Shown one piece after another: positions 8,412 to 15,793 of a DNA stretch of 16,625 bases. The notes beneath the pieces are model-generated. The model did no database searches. It was given only the letters and a program-made list of their open reading frames with translations, and had not been told where the DNA came from. Both the position numbers and the translations under genes were made by a program. Numbering within the stretch: position 1 is the stretch's first letter; each line of letters begins with the position of its first letter. This stretch comes from Bermanella sp047628755 (GTDB lineage Bacteria > Pseudomonadota > Gammaproteobacteria > Pseudomonadales > Oceanobacteraceae): the NCBI GenBank assembly GCA_047628755.1, contig JBLHVV010000070.1:1-16625 (forward strand). Reading direction: 5' to 3'.

Positions 8412-8433
8412 GGCGCCATTAGGCGCCTTTTTT
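8412..8433 (+). terminator. metG rho-independent terminator
   Basis: A perfect GGCGCC/GGCGCC stem (8412-8417 with 8422-8427) with loop ATTA is followed at once by six Ts. It separates metG from the PhnD-like genes. Confidence 0.9.
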
Positions 8434-8444
8434 ATTTATTTCTA

Positions 8445-8472
8445 TTGAACACTCCATCCACACTGATAGTAT
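8445..8472 (+). promoter_or_regulatory. Candidate promoter for the first PhnD-like gene
   Basis: TTGAAC (8445-8450) and TAGTAT (8467-8472) are separated by 16 bases just after the metG terminator. If real, transcription would begin within a base or two of the ATG at 8480, giving a leaderless or nearly leaderless mRNA, in keeping with the absence of a Shine-Dalgarno sequence there. This is a pattern match only. Confidence 0.35.
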
Positions 8473-8479
8473 CAATCAA

Positions 8480-9205
8480 ATGAACATTGTTAACTTAGTA
8501 GTATTCATTTTAATAATCACAGCATCCCTTAACACTTGGGCAGCCTGTACAATTAATGCTGCATATACTCCTTACTATACAAAACCAATCATTGATCACT
8601 TTCTAGACGACTTCCACACTAGCATTCAGGAAAAAACTGGCTGTAATTTAACGGTTACAACCAATAAAGACGATAACGCCTACCTCAGTCGGTTACTAAA
8701 CAATGACTATACACTCAGCATCATCCCTTATAACTTGTTAGATGACGTAAAAGTGGTGGGGGCAAATATATTACGAAAGTACACTGACCCTAAAAATGGC
8801 TTGAGAACCATCATTATTGCTAATAAAGAAGCATCACAACAACTGACTATCGATGATCTCAAGGATCAATTAATACTCACCCCTGGGCGATATTCATCTT
8901 CATATGAGTTTTTAAAACAATCCTTAGAGGCGGCCGGCATATTCAACAAAGACAATATTGATGTGGATACTCCCCATGAACTCATCATTACTAAGATTTT
9001 AAGTCACGAGGTGAAATTTGGCTCAACCAGTACGCTTACCTTCTCTATGCTATCGAAAGAGTTACAGTCAAAATTCACAATTATTAAACAATCTGAACCG
9101 CTTATAAACTTTTTAATCACCCCGAGTTCCACTCCCAAAGAAATTACAAAGGCTATTATTGACTCCGTCAGGCACATAAAAGTGCACCCATGGGTTGAGC
9201 CCTGA
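8480..9205 (+). CDS. PhnD-like periplasmic binding protein (orphan, copy A)
   Basis: This 241-residue secreted protein has a hydrophobic signal sequence over residues 1-21, probably cut near the Ala-Ala before C23. The mature part looks like a two-lobed substrate-binding protein of the PhnD/phosphate-phosphonate type: YTPYYTKPIIDHFLDDF in the first lobe, KDDNAYLSRLLNNDYTLSIIPYN near residue 64, LTIDDLKDQLILTPGRYSSSY near the hinge, and a final SSTPKEITKAIIDSV helix. C23 and C55 may form a disulphide, and the same pair occurs in the next gene. No ABC permease or ATPase is nearby, so uptake is doubtful; such orphans may sense ligands for another protein. The mature protein is short for the family and ends about 30 residues before its neighbour does. 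The ligand is not determinable here, and the family assignment rests on fold-level pattern. Confidence 0.6.
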   Translation: MNIVNLVVFILIITASLNTWAACTINAAYTPYYTKPIIDHFLDDFHTSIQEKTGCNLTVTTNKDDNAYLSRLLNNDYTLSIIPYNLLDDVKVVGANILRKYTDPKNGLRTIIIANKEASQQLTIDDLKDQLILTPGRYSSSYEFLKQSLEAAGIFNKDNIDVDTPHELIITKILSHEVKFGSTSTLTFSMLSKELQSKFTIIKQSEPLINFLITPSSTPKEITKAIIDSVRHIKVHPWVEP

Positions 9206-9274
9206 CAAAAAAATCTTTAAAGATTACGGTCTATTAACTGCTATATTTAAGTTAACTTAATGGAAATAAAATCT

Positions 9275-10084
9275 ATGAAAAGCATAATGTACCTAGTTTT
9301 TATTTTAACCTTGCTGTTATCTTTCAAGTCCATAGCCTGTGAGGGCCCTTATTTGCTCAAAGTTGGCGCTTTTTTTAATACGACCAGTTTAGTAACTTTT
9401 TGGTCTGACTTCACCCAACAACTAACGATAAAAACTAAATGTCCTGTTAATATCAAGCCCTCATCAACCTTTAAATCATACGTAATTGACCTAATCAACA
9501 AAACTGGTGATATATTTTTAATCCCTAGCCATTATGCTTACACATTACAAAAGTATGGATACATACCTGTTTTAAAAGTAGTTAGCCGAACAAAAATGCA
9601 TTTAATCACCCAAAAACAATACGACCCTAACGACTTAACAACTTTAGCTAAAAAAAACATCAGCGTGCCAAGTAAATACTCAGCTGGCTATGCCATTATA
9701 AAATTAGAATTTGAGAAGCTTGGCCTGCTTGATACTGTTAACTTTGTTTATGGAGATACACTTCAATCTAACTCAATAAAAGTACTTAGAGGAGAAAGTG
9801 ATGCCACCGTGATTTTTTCACCCGTTTTTGACTTACTCCCGCAACCTATAAAAGACAGAATAAATACCTCAACATTATTAGAAGATCCAGTAGCTGGTTA
9901 CATTATGGTAAAACCGGGTACTCCTCAGAAATTAATTGATGCAATCCAAACGTCACATGAACACATCAGTATTTTAGAATGGTCCCCCACCAACTCAATC
10001 GAAAAGAGGAGCTCAATAAGCTATGTTTTTGAGGAGCAATTCTTAGCATTATTAAATGAAGCAAAACTTAAGGATTTACCTTAG
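9275..10084 (+). CDS. PhnD-like periplasmic binding protein (orphan, copy B)
   Basis: This 269-residue secreted protein is a distant tandem paralogue of the gene upstream. The signal sequence covers residues 1-21, then C22 and C56 repeat the cysteine pair of copy A (C23, C55), the second Cys following KTK where copy A has KTG. Shared landmarks are a WSDF/LDDF motif, an IPSHYA/IPYNLL segment, SVPSKYSAGYA matching LTPGRYSSSYE at the hinge, DTLQSNSIKVLRGESDATV in the second lobe, and GTPQKLIDAIQTS near the C-terminus. Copy B then continues about 30 residues with a predicted helix. I preferred the ATG at 9275 because GGAAA lies about nine bases upstream and the Met-Lys start suits a signal peptide; an in-frame ATG at 9260 has no ribosome-binding site. 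The gap to copy A is 69 bases, with no terminator. The substrate is unknown. Confidence 0.62.
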   Translation: MKSIMYLVFILTLLLSFKSIACEGPYLLKVGAFFNTTSLVTFWSDFTQQLTIKTKCPVNIKPSSTFKSYVIDLINKTGDIFLIPSHYAYTLQKYGYIPVLKVVSRTKMHLITQKQYDPNDLTTLAKKNISVPSKYSAGYAIIKLEFEKLGLLDTVNFVYGDTLQSNSIKVLRGESDATVIFSPVFDLLPQPIKDRINTSTLLEDPVAGYIMVKPGTPQKLIDAIQTSHEHISILEWSPTNSIEKRSSISYVFEEQFLALLNEAKLKDLP

Positions 10085-10118
10085 TAAATCGATATAAAAA
10101 CAGCCTATTATCGATTTA
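10085..10118. repeat. AT-rich inverted repeat after the second PhnD-like gene
   Basis: TAAATCGATA (10085-10094) is inverted as TATCGATTTA (10109-10118) around a 14-base loop, starting one base after the stop codon of copy B. The stem is only 20-30 percent GC and no pure T-run follows, so it is a weak terminator at best. A TAT/TTA-rich simple stretch runs from about 10119 to 10143. Confidence 0.5.
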
Positions 10119-10146
10119 ATTAATAAGTATTATTATTATTATACCT

Positions 10147-10190
10147 CTAGACATGACCTAACTCGGGTTGTACGTAGTCATGAGTTCTAG
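10147..10190. repeat. Inverted repeat overlapping the rnf promoter
   Basis: CTAGACATGAC (10147-10157) is matched by GTCATG (10177-10182) and TCTAG (10186-10190), giving 6-bp and 5-bp stems with a three-base bulge (AGT) on the right side. The right arm fills the spacer of the candidate rnfA promoter and ends directly before its -10 box. This placement is what one would expect of a dyad operator, but no regulator is identified. Confidence 0.5.
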
Positions 10191-10196
10191 GATAAT
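10168..10196 (+). promoter_or_regulatory. Candidate rnfA promoter
   Basis: TTGTAC (10168-10173) and GATAAT (10191-10196) are separated by exactly 17 bases. The -10 matches five of six consensus bases and the -35 three of six. It lies about 95 bases before rnfA and would give a leader of roughly 90 bases for the rnfABCDGE-nth operon. Confidence 0.5.
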
Positions 10197-10290
10197 ACTG
10201 TTCATAAATTACCTATATGATCTTTTTTAAGCGTTTTTTTGTTACTTTTAAGATTAAACAGGGTAACAATTATCGAATTTGAGAAACCCC

Positions 10291-10872
10291 ATGGCCGATT
10301 ACATCTTAATTCTGGTTTCCACCATCCTAGTAAATAACTTTGTATTGGTTCAATTTTTAGGACTATGCCCGTTCATGGGTGTCTCTAATAAGCTCGAAAC
10401 TGCCATAGGAATGTCGGCCGCAACCACATTCGTGCTAACCCTCGCGTCCCTAAGTTCTTACCTGGTTTACGAATACCTACTTGTACCTTTAGAAATTGAA
10501 TATCTTAAAACCATATCCTTTATTATGGTAATTGCCGTGGTGGTGGGTTTTACCGAAATGGCCATTCGTAAAACCAGTCCACTTTTGTATCGGGTACTGG
10601 GCATATTCTTACCGCTTATTACCTCTAACTGCGCTGTTTTAGGCGTGGCATTGCTTAACATTAAACGCGAAAATGGCTTCATGGAATCAATTCTTTATGG
10701 ATTTGGCGCCGCTGTAGGTTTTTCCTTGGTTCTTATTTTATTTTCAGCCATGCGTGAGCGCATAACTGTTGCCGATGTTCCTAAAGCGTTTCAGGGCAGT
10801 GCCATCGCCATGATTACTGCAGGCTTAATGTCACTCGCCTTTATGGGCTTTACTGGCCTAGTGTCAATTTAA
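10291..10872 (+). CDS. rnfA: Rnf/Rsx complex membrane subunit RnfA
   Basis: RnfA is an inner-membrane subunit of the Rnf ferredoxin:NAD+ oxidoreductase (Rsx in E. coli, where it keeps SoxR reduced). The protein from 10291 has 193 residues, exactly the E. coli RsxA length, and is highly similar throughout, with about six membrane helices. Visible motifs are NNFVLVQFLGLCPFMG with C26 and LPLITSNCAVLG with C114, the cysteine pair that with RnfE is thought to hold an intramembrane Fe-S cluster. I chose the ATG at 10291 because the protein then starts MADYIL like known RnfA, with GAGA six bases upstream; a TTG at 10279 would add four residues. It is the first gene of the operon, 11 bases before rnfB. 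Confidence 0.96.
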   Translation: MADYILILVSTILVNNFVLVQFLGLCPFMGVSNKLETAIGMSAATTFVLTLASLSSYLVYEYLLVPLEIEYLKTISFIMVIAVVVGFTEMAIRKTSPLLYRVLGIFLPLITSNCAVLGVALLNIKRENGFMESILYGFGAAVGFSLVLILFSAMRERITVADVPKAFQGSAIAMITAGLMSLAFMGFTGLVSI

Positions 10873-10883
10873 GGGGCCTGAAA

Positions 10884-11489
10884 ATGGAAGTTTCTGGATT
10901 AGTAGTAGCCGTAAGCGCCCTTGTGGTACTAAGCCTAGTATTTGGTGCCATTCTTGGTTTTGCCGCCATTCGTTTTAAAGTTGAAGGCAACCCCTTAGTG
11001 GAACAGATTGACGCGCTGTTACCCCAAACTCAATGTGGCCAATGCAGCTTCCCTGGTTGCTCTCCTTATGCCGAAGCCATTGCCGATGGCACCGTAGGCA
11101 TTAATAAATGCCCCCCCGGTGGTGAATCTACAATACTGGCCATTGCTGACTTATTAGGAGTAGAACCAGAGCCTTTAGACGCTGAACATGGCACCGAAAA
11201 AGAATCGGCAATGGTGGCTGTTATTCGTGAAGAGGAATGCATTGGTTGCACAAAGTGTATTCAAGCGTGCCCTGTTGATGCCATTTTAGGTGCCGCCAAA
11301 CAAATGCATACTGTGATTGAATCTGAGTGCACTGGCTGTGACCTTTGCCTAGAGCCTTGCCCAGTTGATTGCATAGATATGGTGCCGGTTAACGCTGGTC
11401 TTCCTGCGTGGCACTGGGACAAGCCAATGCAAATCATTGCAACCGACGCCAGTCAAACTCATCCATCAAATGAAGGGAAAGCGGCTTAA
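10884..11489 (+). CDS. rnfB: Rnf/Rsx complex ferredoxin subunit RnfB
   Basis: RnfB is the membrane-anchored cytoplasmic polyferredoxin that takes electrons into the complex. The 201-residue protein has an N-terminal membrane anchor (about residues 5-28), a four-cysteine cluster domain (C51, C54, C59, C76, in CGQCSFPGC and KCPPGG), and two classical ferredoxin motifs: C119, C122, C125, C129 and C149, C152, C155, C159. All cluster ligands are present, so three [4Fe-4S] clusters are expected. AAGGGG lies seven bases before the ATG, a strong ribosome-binding site. The stop TAA shares one base with the rnfC start (TAATG), which implies translational coupling. Confidence 0.96.
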   Translation: MEVSGLVVAVSALVVLSLVFGAILGFAAIRFKVEGNPLVEQIDALLPQTQCGQCSFPGCSPYAEAIADGTVGINKCPPGGESTILAIADLLGVEPEPLDAEHGTEKESAMVAVIREEECIGCTKCIQACPVDAILGAAKQMHTVIESECTGCDLCLEPCPVDCIDMVPVNAGLPAWHWDKPMQIIATDASQTHPSNEGKAA

Positions 11490-13285
11490 TGAATACCCCA
11501 TTTCAACTTCATGACTTTGCTGGTGGAATCCATCCAGTCGAAAATAAAGCACAAAGCACACGCTGCCCAATTGCAGATGCCGGGATACCAGAAAAGTTAA
11601 TACTACCTTTAACACAACACATTGGTGCACAATCTATTTGTACAGTAAAGGTGGGTGATAAAGTACTTAAGGCCCAATTAATCGCAGTTTCCCATGGAGC
11701 TGTCAGCGCAAATCTACACGCACCAACATCAGGAACCATTACGGCAATTGGCCAAATGCCCATTGCACATCAGTCGGGTTTAACTGGGCCTTGCATTGAA
11801 ATAACATCTGATCAGCAAGATACGTGGATTAAATGTGAAGGTACAAAAGACTATTCTGATGTTAGCCCTGACAGTCTAATACAAACAATTGAACAGGCAG
11901 GAATCGTAGGAATGGGGGGCGCTGGTTTCCCCTCTCATGTAAAAGCCTCTGCAAAAGTGGGAAGCATTGAAACATTAATATTAAACGCTGCTGAATGTGA
12001 ACCATACATCACTGCAGACGACATGCTGATGCAAGAACATGCCGTTGAAGTTGTAAGTGGTATTTCTATCTTGGCTCATATTTTAAAGCCAAAAACCATA
12101 CTGGTAGGTATAGAAGATAACAAACCAAAAGCCATTGCCGCTGTTAAAAAGGTTTTAAGCCAATTAAATAATACTGTAATTCAAGTGATCACCATTCCAA
12201 CAAAATATCCGTCGGGCGGTGAAAAACAACTGATACAAATTCTAACGGGCAAAGAAGTTCCCAGTGGCGGCTTACCATCGGAATTAGGCATAGTTTGCTA
12301 CAACACTGGCACCGCTTACGCAATTCACAATGCAGTGGTAAATGGCCAACCATTAATAAGTCGTATTACCACCGTAACCGGTAATGCATGCTTGGAACCT
12401 AAAAATTACCACGTGCTTATTGGCACTCCTGTTGAGCACCTACTAAAGATAAGTAACACCAACATAGCCAACACCAGTCGCCTAGTAATGGGTGGGCCTA
12501 TGATGGGATTCACCATAGAACAAATACAAACTCCCATAGTAAAAGCCAGTAACTGCATTATTGCCGCCACCAAAGACGAATTGCCTGACCCAGCCATGGA
12601 GCAAGCTTGTATTCGTTGCGGTATGTGTACCGAAGCCTGCCCTGCACAATTATTACCACAACAATTATTTTGGTTCGCAAAAAGCAGCAACCTTGAGCAA
12701 GCTGAGAACCACAACATTGCCGACTGCATAGAATGTGGTGCGTGTTCATTTGTATGCCCAAGCAACATACCATTGGTTCAGTATTATCGACACGCCAAAG
12801 GTGAGATAAAACAAACAAATGCTGACAAACAAAAAAGTGAACGGGCCAAGATCCGTTTTGAAACGCGCCTTGCACGCCTAGATCGTGAGCAAGTAGAAAA
12901 AGAAGCTAAGCGAGCGGCTCGGGCTAAAGCTGCTGCCAACAAACAAGCGGATAAAAAACTGGCTGAACAGACTATAGCTGAAGAAAAACAGACGATAAAT
13001 ACCGCCCAAAAAATTAAATCGGGAACGGCCGTTACTATATTATCAAACGTATCAACAGACATGGCGACCAAGTCGCTAACTGATGAAATTGAAGCTCTGA
13101 AACAAAAAGTGGTGGCCGCTCAAACTCGAGTCAATAAAGCCACTGAGCGTTACAACATGGCAAAAGAACAAGAGTTAGACACCCTAGCCGCTTTTCAAAC
13201 TGGCTTAGATAAACAGCAAACTAAATTAGTACAAGCAAAAGAAACACTAGAGACATTTACCAGACAATCAGAGGAAGCTAAATAA
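11489..13285 (+). CDS. rnfC: Rnf/Rsx complex NADH-linked subunit RnfC
   Basis: RnfC is the peripheral cytoplasmic subunit that carries FMN and exchanges electrons with NAD(H). The 598-residue protein has an N-terminal barrel-like domain, the nucleotide-binding glycine loop GMGGAGFPSH (141-150), NAAECEPYI (166-174) and KYPSGGEKQ (239-247). Two [4Fe-4S] motifs follow: C374, C377, C380, C384 and C413, C416, C419, C423. From about residue 440 to the end the protein is a charged Lys/Glu/Ala-rich probable coiled coil without further cysteines, as in other gammaproteobacterial RnfC; E. coli RsxC (740) has a longer tail. It overlaps rnfB by one base and abuts rnfD directly (stop TAA then ATG), with GAGGA ten bases upstream of rnfD. 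Confidence 0.96.
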   Translation: MNTPFQLHDFAGGIHPVENKAQSTRCPIADAGIPEKLILPLTQHIGAQSICTVKVGDKVLKAQLIAVSHGAVSANLHAPTSGTITAIGQMPIAHQSGLTGPCIEITSDQQDTWIKCEGTKDYSDVSPDSLIQTIEQAGIVGMGGAGFPSHVKASAKVGSIETLILNAAECEPYITADDMLMQEHAVEVVSGISILAHILKPKTILVGIEDNKPKAIAAVKKVLSQLNNTVIQVITIPTKYPSGGEKQLIQILTGKEVPSGGLPSELGIVCYNTGTAYAIHNAVVNGQPLISRITTVTGNACLEPKNYHVLIGTPVEHLLKISNTNIANTSRLVMGGPMMGFTIEQIQTPIVKASNCIIAATKDELPDPAMEQACIRCGMCTEACPAQLLPQQLFWFAKSSNLEQAENHNIADCIECGACSFVCPSNIPLVQYYRHAKGEIKQTNADKQKSERAKIRFETRLARLDREQVEKEAKRAARAKAAANKQADKKLAEQTIAEEKQTINTAQKIKSGTAVTILSNVSTDMATKSLTDEIEALKQKVVAAQTRVNKATERYNMAKEQELDTLAAFQTGLDKQQTKLVQAKETLETFTRQSEEAK

Positions 13286-14341
13286 ATGAAGCTACTTAAT
13301 ATTAGCTCTCCTCATACCACCAGAGCGCTTAGCACAAGCCATGTAATGCTTTGGGTTTTGGCTGCACTTATCCCTGGTGTTATTACGCTAACTTACTTCT
13401 TTGGTGCTGGGCACTTAGTTCAAATTGTCATCGCGGTAAGCACTGCGTTAATTTGCGAAGCAGCGGTTATGAAAGCACGTAAACGTCCCATTCTGTTTTA
13501 TCTAAAAGATAACAGCGCATTATTAACAGCTGTACTACTGGCTTTGTCACTGCCTCCCTATGCACCTTATTGGGTAACCATTATTGCCAGTGGGTTTTCC
13601 ATAATCGTAGCTAAACATTTGTATGGAGGTCTAGGACAAAACCCGTTCAATCCTGCAATGGTAGGCTATGCACTGGTATTAATTAGCTTCCCTGTGCCCA
13701 TGACCACATCGTGGAGCGCACCAGCCGAACTAATGAACACAAGCATATCTTTTACCCATGCACTGAATGTTATCTTCTCTTCCAGAGAAACCATGGACGC
13801 CATAACCGCAGCTACACCTTTAGATGTATACAAACACCAAATACCCATTGCTACAGCCAGTGAAATTTATCAGAACCCGCTATTTAAAGGAGCAGACCAG
13901 AGCAGTATTGTTTTGGGTTGGCAATGGGTTAGTGCTGCATACTTGTTAGGTGGAATCTTTTTAATCTGGAAAAAGATATTTACTTGGCACATACCAGTTA
14001 GCTTATTAGTTGCCCTTACCTTCTGCAGCTTAAGTTTTGGCTGGGATACAGATAGTTTTGTACCCACTTCACTACACTTGCTGGCTGGTGCCACCATGAT
14101 AGGTGCTTTTTTTATAGCAACTGACCCGGTAAGCGCATCGACAACACCACTTGGAAAATTAATTTATGGCGCTGGTATTGGCATACTTATATTTGTTATT
14201 CGTACTTGGGGGGCTTACCCAGACGCAGTGGCATTCGCTGTTTTATTAATGAACTTTGCCGCACCTTTTATTGACCAATATACTCAGCCCCGCACTTATG
14301 GCCACAACCAGCCTAAGCGTGGACTTGCTGCTAAGAAATAG
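13286..14341 (+). CDS. rnfD: Rnf/Rsx complex flavin-bearing membrane subunit RnfD
   Basis: RnfD is an inner-membrane subunit carrying covalently bound FMN and, with RnfA and RnfE, part of the ion-translocating core. The 351-residue protein is the E. coli RsxD length (about 352) with roughly nine to ten membrane helices. Family landmarks are KDNSALLTA (74-82), HLYGGLGQNPFNPAMVGY (111-128), and the flavin-attachment segment DAITAATPLD, where T177 corresponds to the modified threonine; E. coli has SQAT at this place, so TAAT is a mild variant. The C-terminal half shows GATMIGAFFIATDPVSASTT and the conserved tail YTQPRTYGH. The gene starts immediately after the rnfC stop. Confidence 0.95.
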   Translation: MKLLNISSPHTTRALSTSHVMLWVLAALIPGVITLTYFFGAGHLVQIVIAVSTALICEAAVMKARKRPILFYLKDNSALLTAVLLALSLPPYAPYWVTIIASGFSIIVAKHLYGGLGQNPFNPAMVGYALVLISFPVPMTTSWSAPAELMNTSISFTHALNVIFSSRETMDAITAATPLDVYKHQIPIATASEIYQNPLFKGADQSSIVLGWQWVSAAYLLGGIFLIWKKIFTWHIPVSLLVALTFCSLSFGWDTDSFVPTSLHLLAGATMIGAFFIATDPVSASTTPLGKLIYGAGIGILIFVIRTWGAYPDAVAFAVLLMNFAAPFIDQYTQPRTYGHNQPKRGLAAKK

Positions 14342-14381
14342 GCTGACAAATATGAGCGATATGAACAATAACTCAAAAAAT

Positions 14382-14386
14382 GAGGT
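14382..14386 (+). promoter_or_regulatory. Shine-Dalgarno sequence that fixes the rnfG start
   Basis: GAGGT lies seven bases before the ATG at 14394. The alternative in-frame ATGs at 14352 and 14361 have no comparable site, so this one decides the start of rnfG. Confidence 0.7.
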
Positions 14387-14393
14387 CACTGTC

Positions 14394-15083
14394 ATGCAGT
14401 CAGTGATAAAAAACGCAACGGGCTTAGCGATTTTCGCTTTTATTACCGCAGGTGTTATTGCATTAACTCAACAAACAACATCTTCTAAAATTGCTGACAA
14501 CATTGCTGAGGCTCAAGCCAAAGCCTTATATGAAATCACTCCAGAAAGTACCTTAGACAATGACCTACTAAACGACACTCTAATGTTAAATGAGACAATC
14601 ACTAGACAATTAGAAAATATAAGACTGTTGGGGCCACTTGATAATAACAGCCAAATTTATTTTGCAAAAAAACAAGGAAAAACTCATACGCTTATTTTCC
14701 CTACGGTAGCACCTGACGGCTATACCACAGCCATAAAGATGCTAATTGGGATAAATATAAATGGATCTTTGTCTGGAGTAAGAATTGTAGACCACAAAGA
14801 AACACCAGGGCTAGGTGATAAAATTGACGTTAAAAAATCAGATTGGGTGTTCGGCTTCGAAGGAAAATCTTTAAACTCTCCAACTATTGATAACTGGAAA
14901 GTAAAAAAAGACGGTGGTGAATTTGATCAATTCACAGGGGCTACTATCACTCCAAGAGCCGTAGTCAACGCCATTAAAAATGTATTGCTGTTTTACAACG
15001 AAAACTCCGTAGCATTATTTCAACTTAAACGTGATGCTGACTCAGCTGCTCGAAAAATAAATTCACTGGACAGTAACAAATGA
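14394..15083 (+). CDS. rnfG: Rnf/Rsx complex flavoprotein subunit RnfG
   Basis: RnfG is a membrane-anchored, largely periplasmic subunit with covalent FMN. The protein from 14394 has 229 residues (E. coli RsxG is 206). One membrane helix lies at about residues 8-25, followed by the FMN_bind domain with VAPDGYTTAIKMLIG (105-119), HKETPGLGDKI (134-144) and the flavinylation motif DQFTGATIT, with T184 the expected attachment residue. Earlier in-frame ATGs at 14352 or 14361 would add 14 or 11 hydrophilic residues before the helix. I prefer 14394 for its strong ribosome-binding site and its match to the short N-terminus of E. coli RsxG. That leaves 52 bases after the rnfD stop. The last four bases overlap rnfE (ATGA). 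Confidence 0.93.
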   Translation: MQSVIKNATGLAIFAFITAGVIALTQQTTSSKIADNIAEAQAKALYEITPESTLDNDLLNDTLMLNETITRQLENIRLLGPLDNNSQIYFAKKQGKTHTLIFPTVAPDGYTTAIKMLIGININGSLSGVRIVDHKETPGLGDKIDVKKSDWVFGFEGKSLNSPTIDNWKVKKDGGEFDQFTGATITPRAVVNAIKNVLLFYNENSVALFQLKRDADSAARKINSLDSNK

Positions 15084-15793
15084 GTACTAAATCACTCTCA
15101 CAGATCACTAAAGACGGGCTTTGGACTAATAATCCAGCACTGGTTCAATTATTAGGTCTGTGCCCATTGCTGGCTGTTACAGGTACTGTAGTTAATGCAC
15201 TAGGTCTGGGACTGGCCACCATGTTGGTATTGGTGGGATCAAACATGGCCGTCTCTTTAGTTAGAAACTACGTGCCTACGGCGGTTCGCTTACCGGCCTT
15301 TGTGATGATAATTGCATCGTACGTCACCTGTACTGAACTGCTAATGCAGGCTTACACATATGAACTTTATACGGTACTGGGTATATTTATTCCATTGATC
15401 GTAACCAACTGCGCAATTCTTGGCCGAGCCGATGCTTTTGCTGCTAAAAATCCAGTACTGCCCTCTATGTTGGATGGATTTATGATGGCTATGGGATTTG
15501 CTGTAGTATTGGTTTTATTGGGTGCCATGCGGGAAGTCATTGGCCAAGGTACTTTATTTAGCAATATGGAATTACTATTTGGTGAATCAGCTAAAAGCTG
15601 GAAAATAACATTATTTACCGACTACCCAGACTTTCTTTTCGCGATTTTACCGCCAGGTGCGTTTGTAGGAATGGGCTTAATAATCGCGCTTAAAAATATT
15701 ATAGATGCAAAAATTAAAGATATAGAAGATCGCAAAAAAGATCCTGTAATTGCAGGCACAAAACGGGTTCGAGTAACGGGTAAAATAACTTGA
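15080..15793 (+). CDS. rnfE: Rnf/Rsx complex membrane subunit RnfE
   Basis: RnfE is the RnfA-related inner-membrane subunit. The 237-residue protein (E. coli RsxE about 231) has about six membrane helices and the paired motifs NPALVQLLGLCPLLAV with C28 and PLIVTNCAILGRADAFA with C111, matching the cysteines proposed to hold an Fe-S cluster at the RnfA/RnfE interface. The C-terminus is a charged, Lys-rich cytoplasmic tail. Its ATG sits in an ATGA overlap with the rnfG stop, and its own stop TGA overlaps the TTG start of nth, so translation of the last three genes is probably coupled. Confidence 0.96.
   Translation: MSTKSLSQITKDGLWTNNPALVQLLGLCPLLAVTGTVVNALGLGLATMLVLVGSNMAVSLVRNYVPTAVRLPAFVMIIASYVTCTELLMQAYTYELYTVLGIFIPLIVTNCAILGRADAFAAKNPVLPSMLDGFMMAMGFAVVLVLLGAMREVIGQGTLFSNMELLFGESAKSWKITLFTDYPDFLFAILPPGAFVGMGLIIALKNIIDAKIKDIEDRKKDPVIAGTKRVRVTGKIT

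Noticed and set aside
9212..9225. Perfect palindrome AATCTTTAAAGATT between the two PhnD-like genes
   Set aside because: It has no loop and is almost entirely A/T, so it is neither a good terminator nor a convincing operator without other copies.
8480..9340. Lipoprotein signal peptides on the two PhnD-like proteins
   Set aside because: The residues before the first Cys (WAAC, SIAC) do not fit the lipobox, which needs a hydrophobic residue such as Leu at -3; the conserved second Cys suggests a disulphide instead.
8480..10084. Phosphonate uptake system (phnCDE)
   Set aside because: No permease or ATPase is encoded nearby, and the phosphonate-binding residues cannot be verified by eye.
12406..13071. 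Minus-strand open frames within rnfC
   Set aside because: They are Cys/Arg-rich antisense shadows of the Fe-S motifs and Lys/Ala tail of RnfC, with no family features.
13796..13825. Loss of the RnfD flavin-attachment site (TAAT instead of SGAT-like)
   Set aside because: The position before Ala-Thr is variable in the family (E. coli has SQAT) and the acceptor threonine T177 is present.
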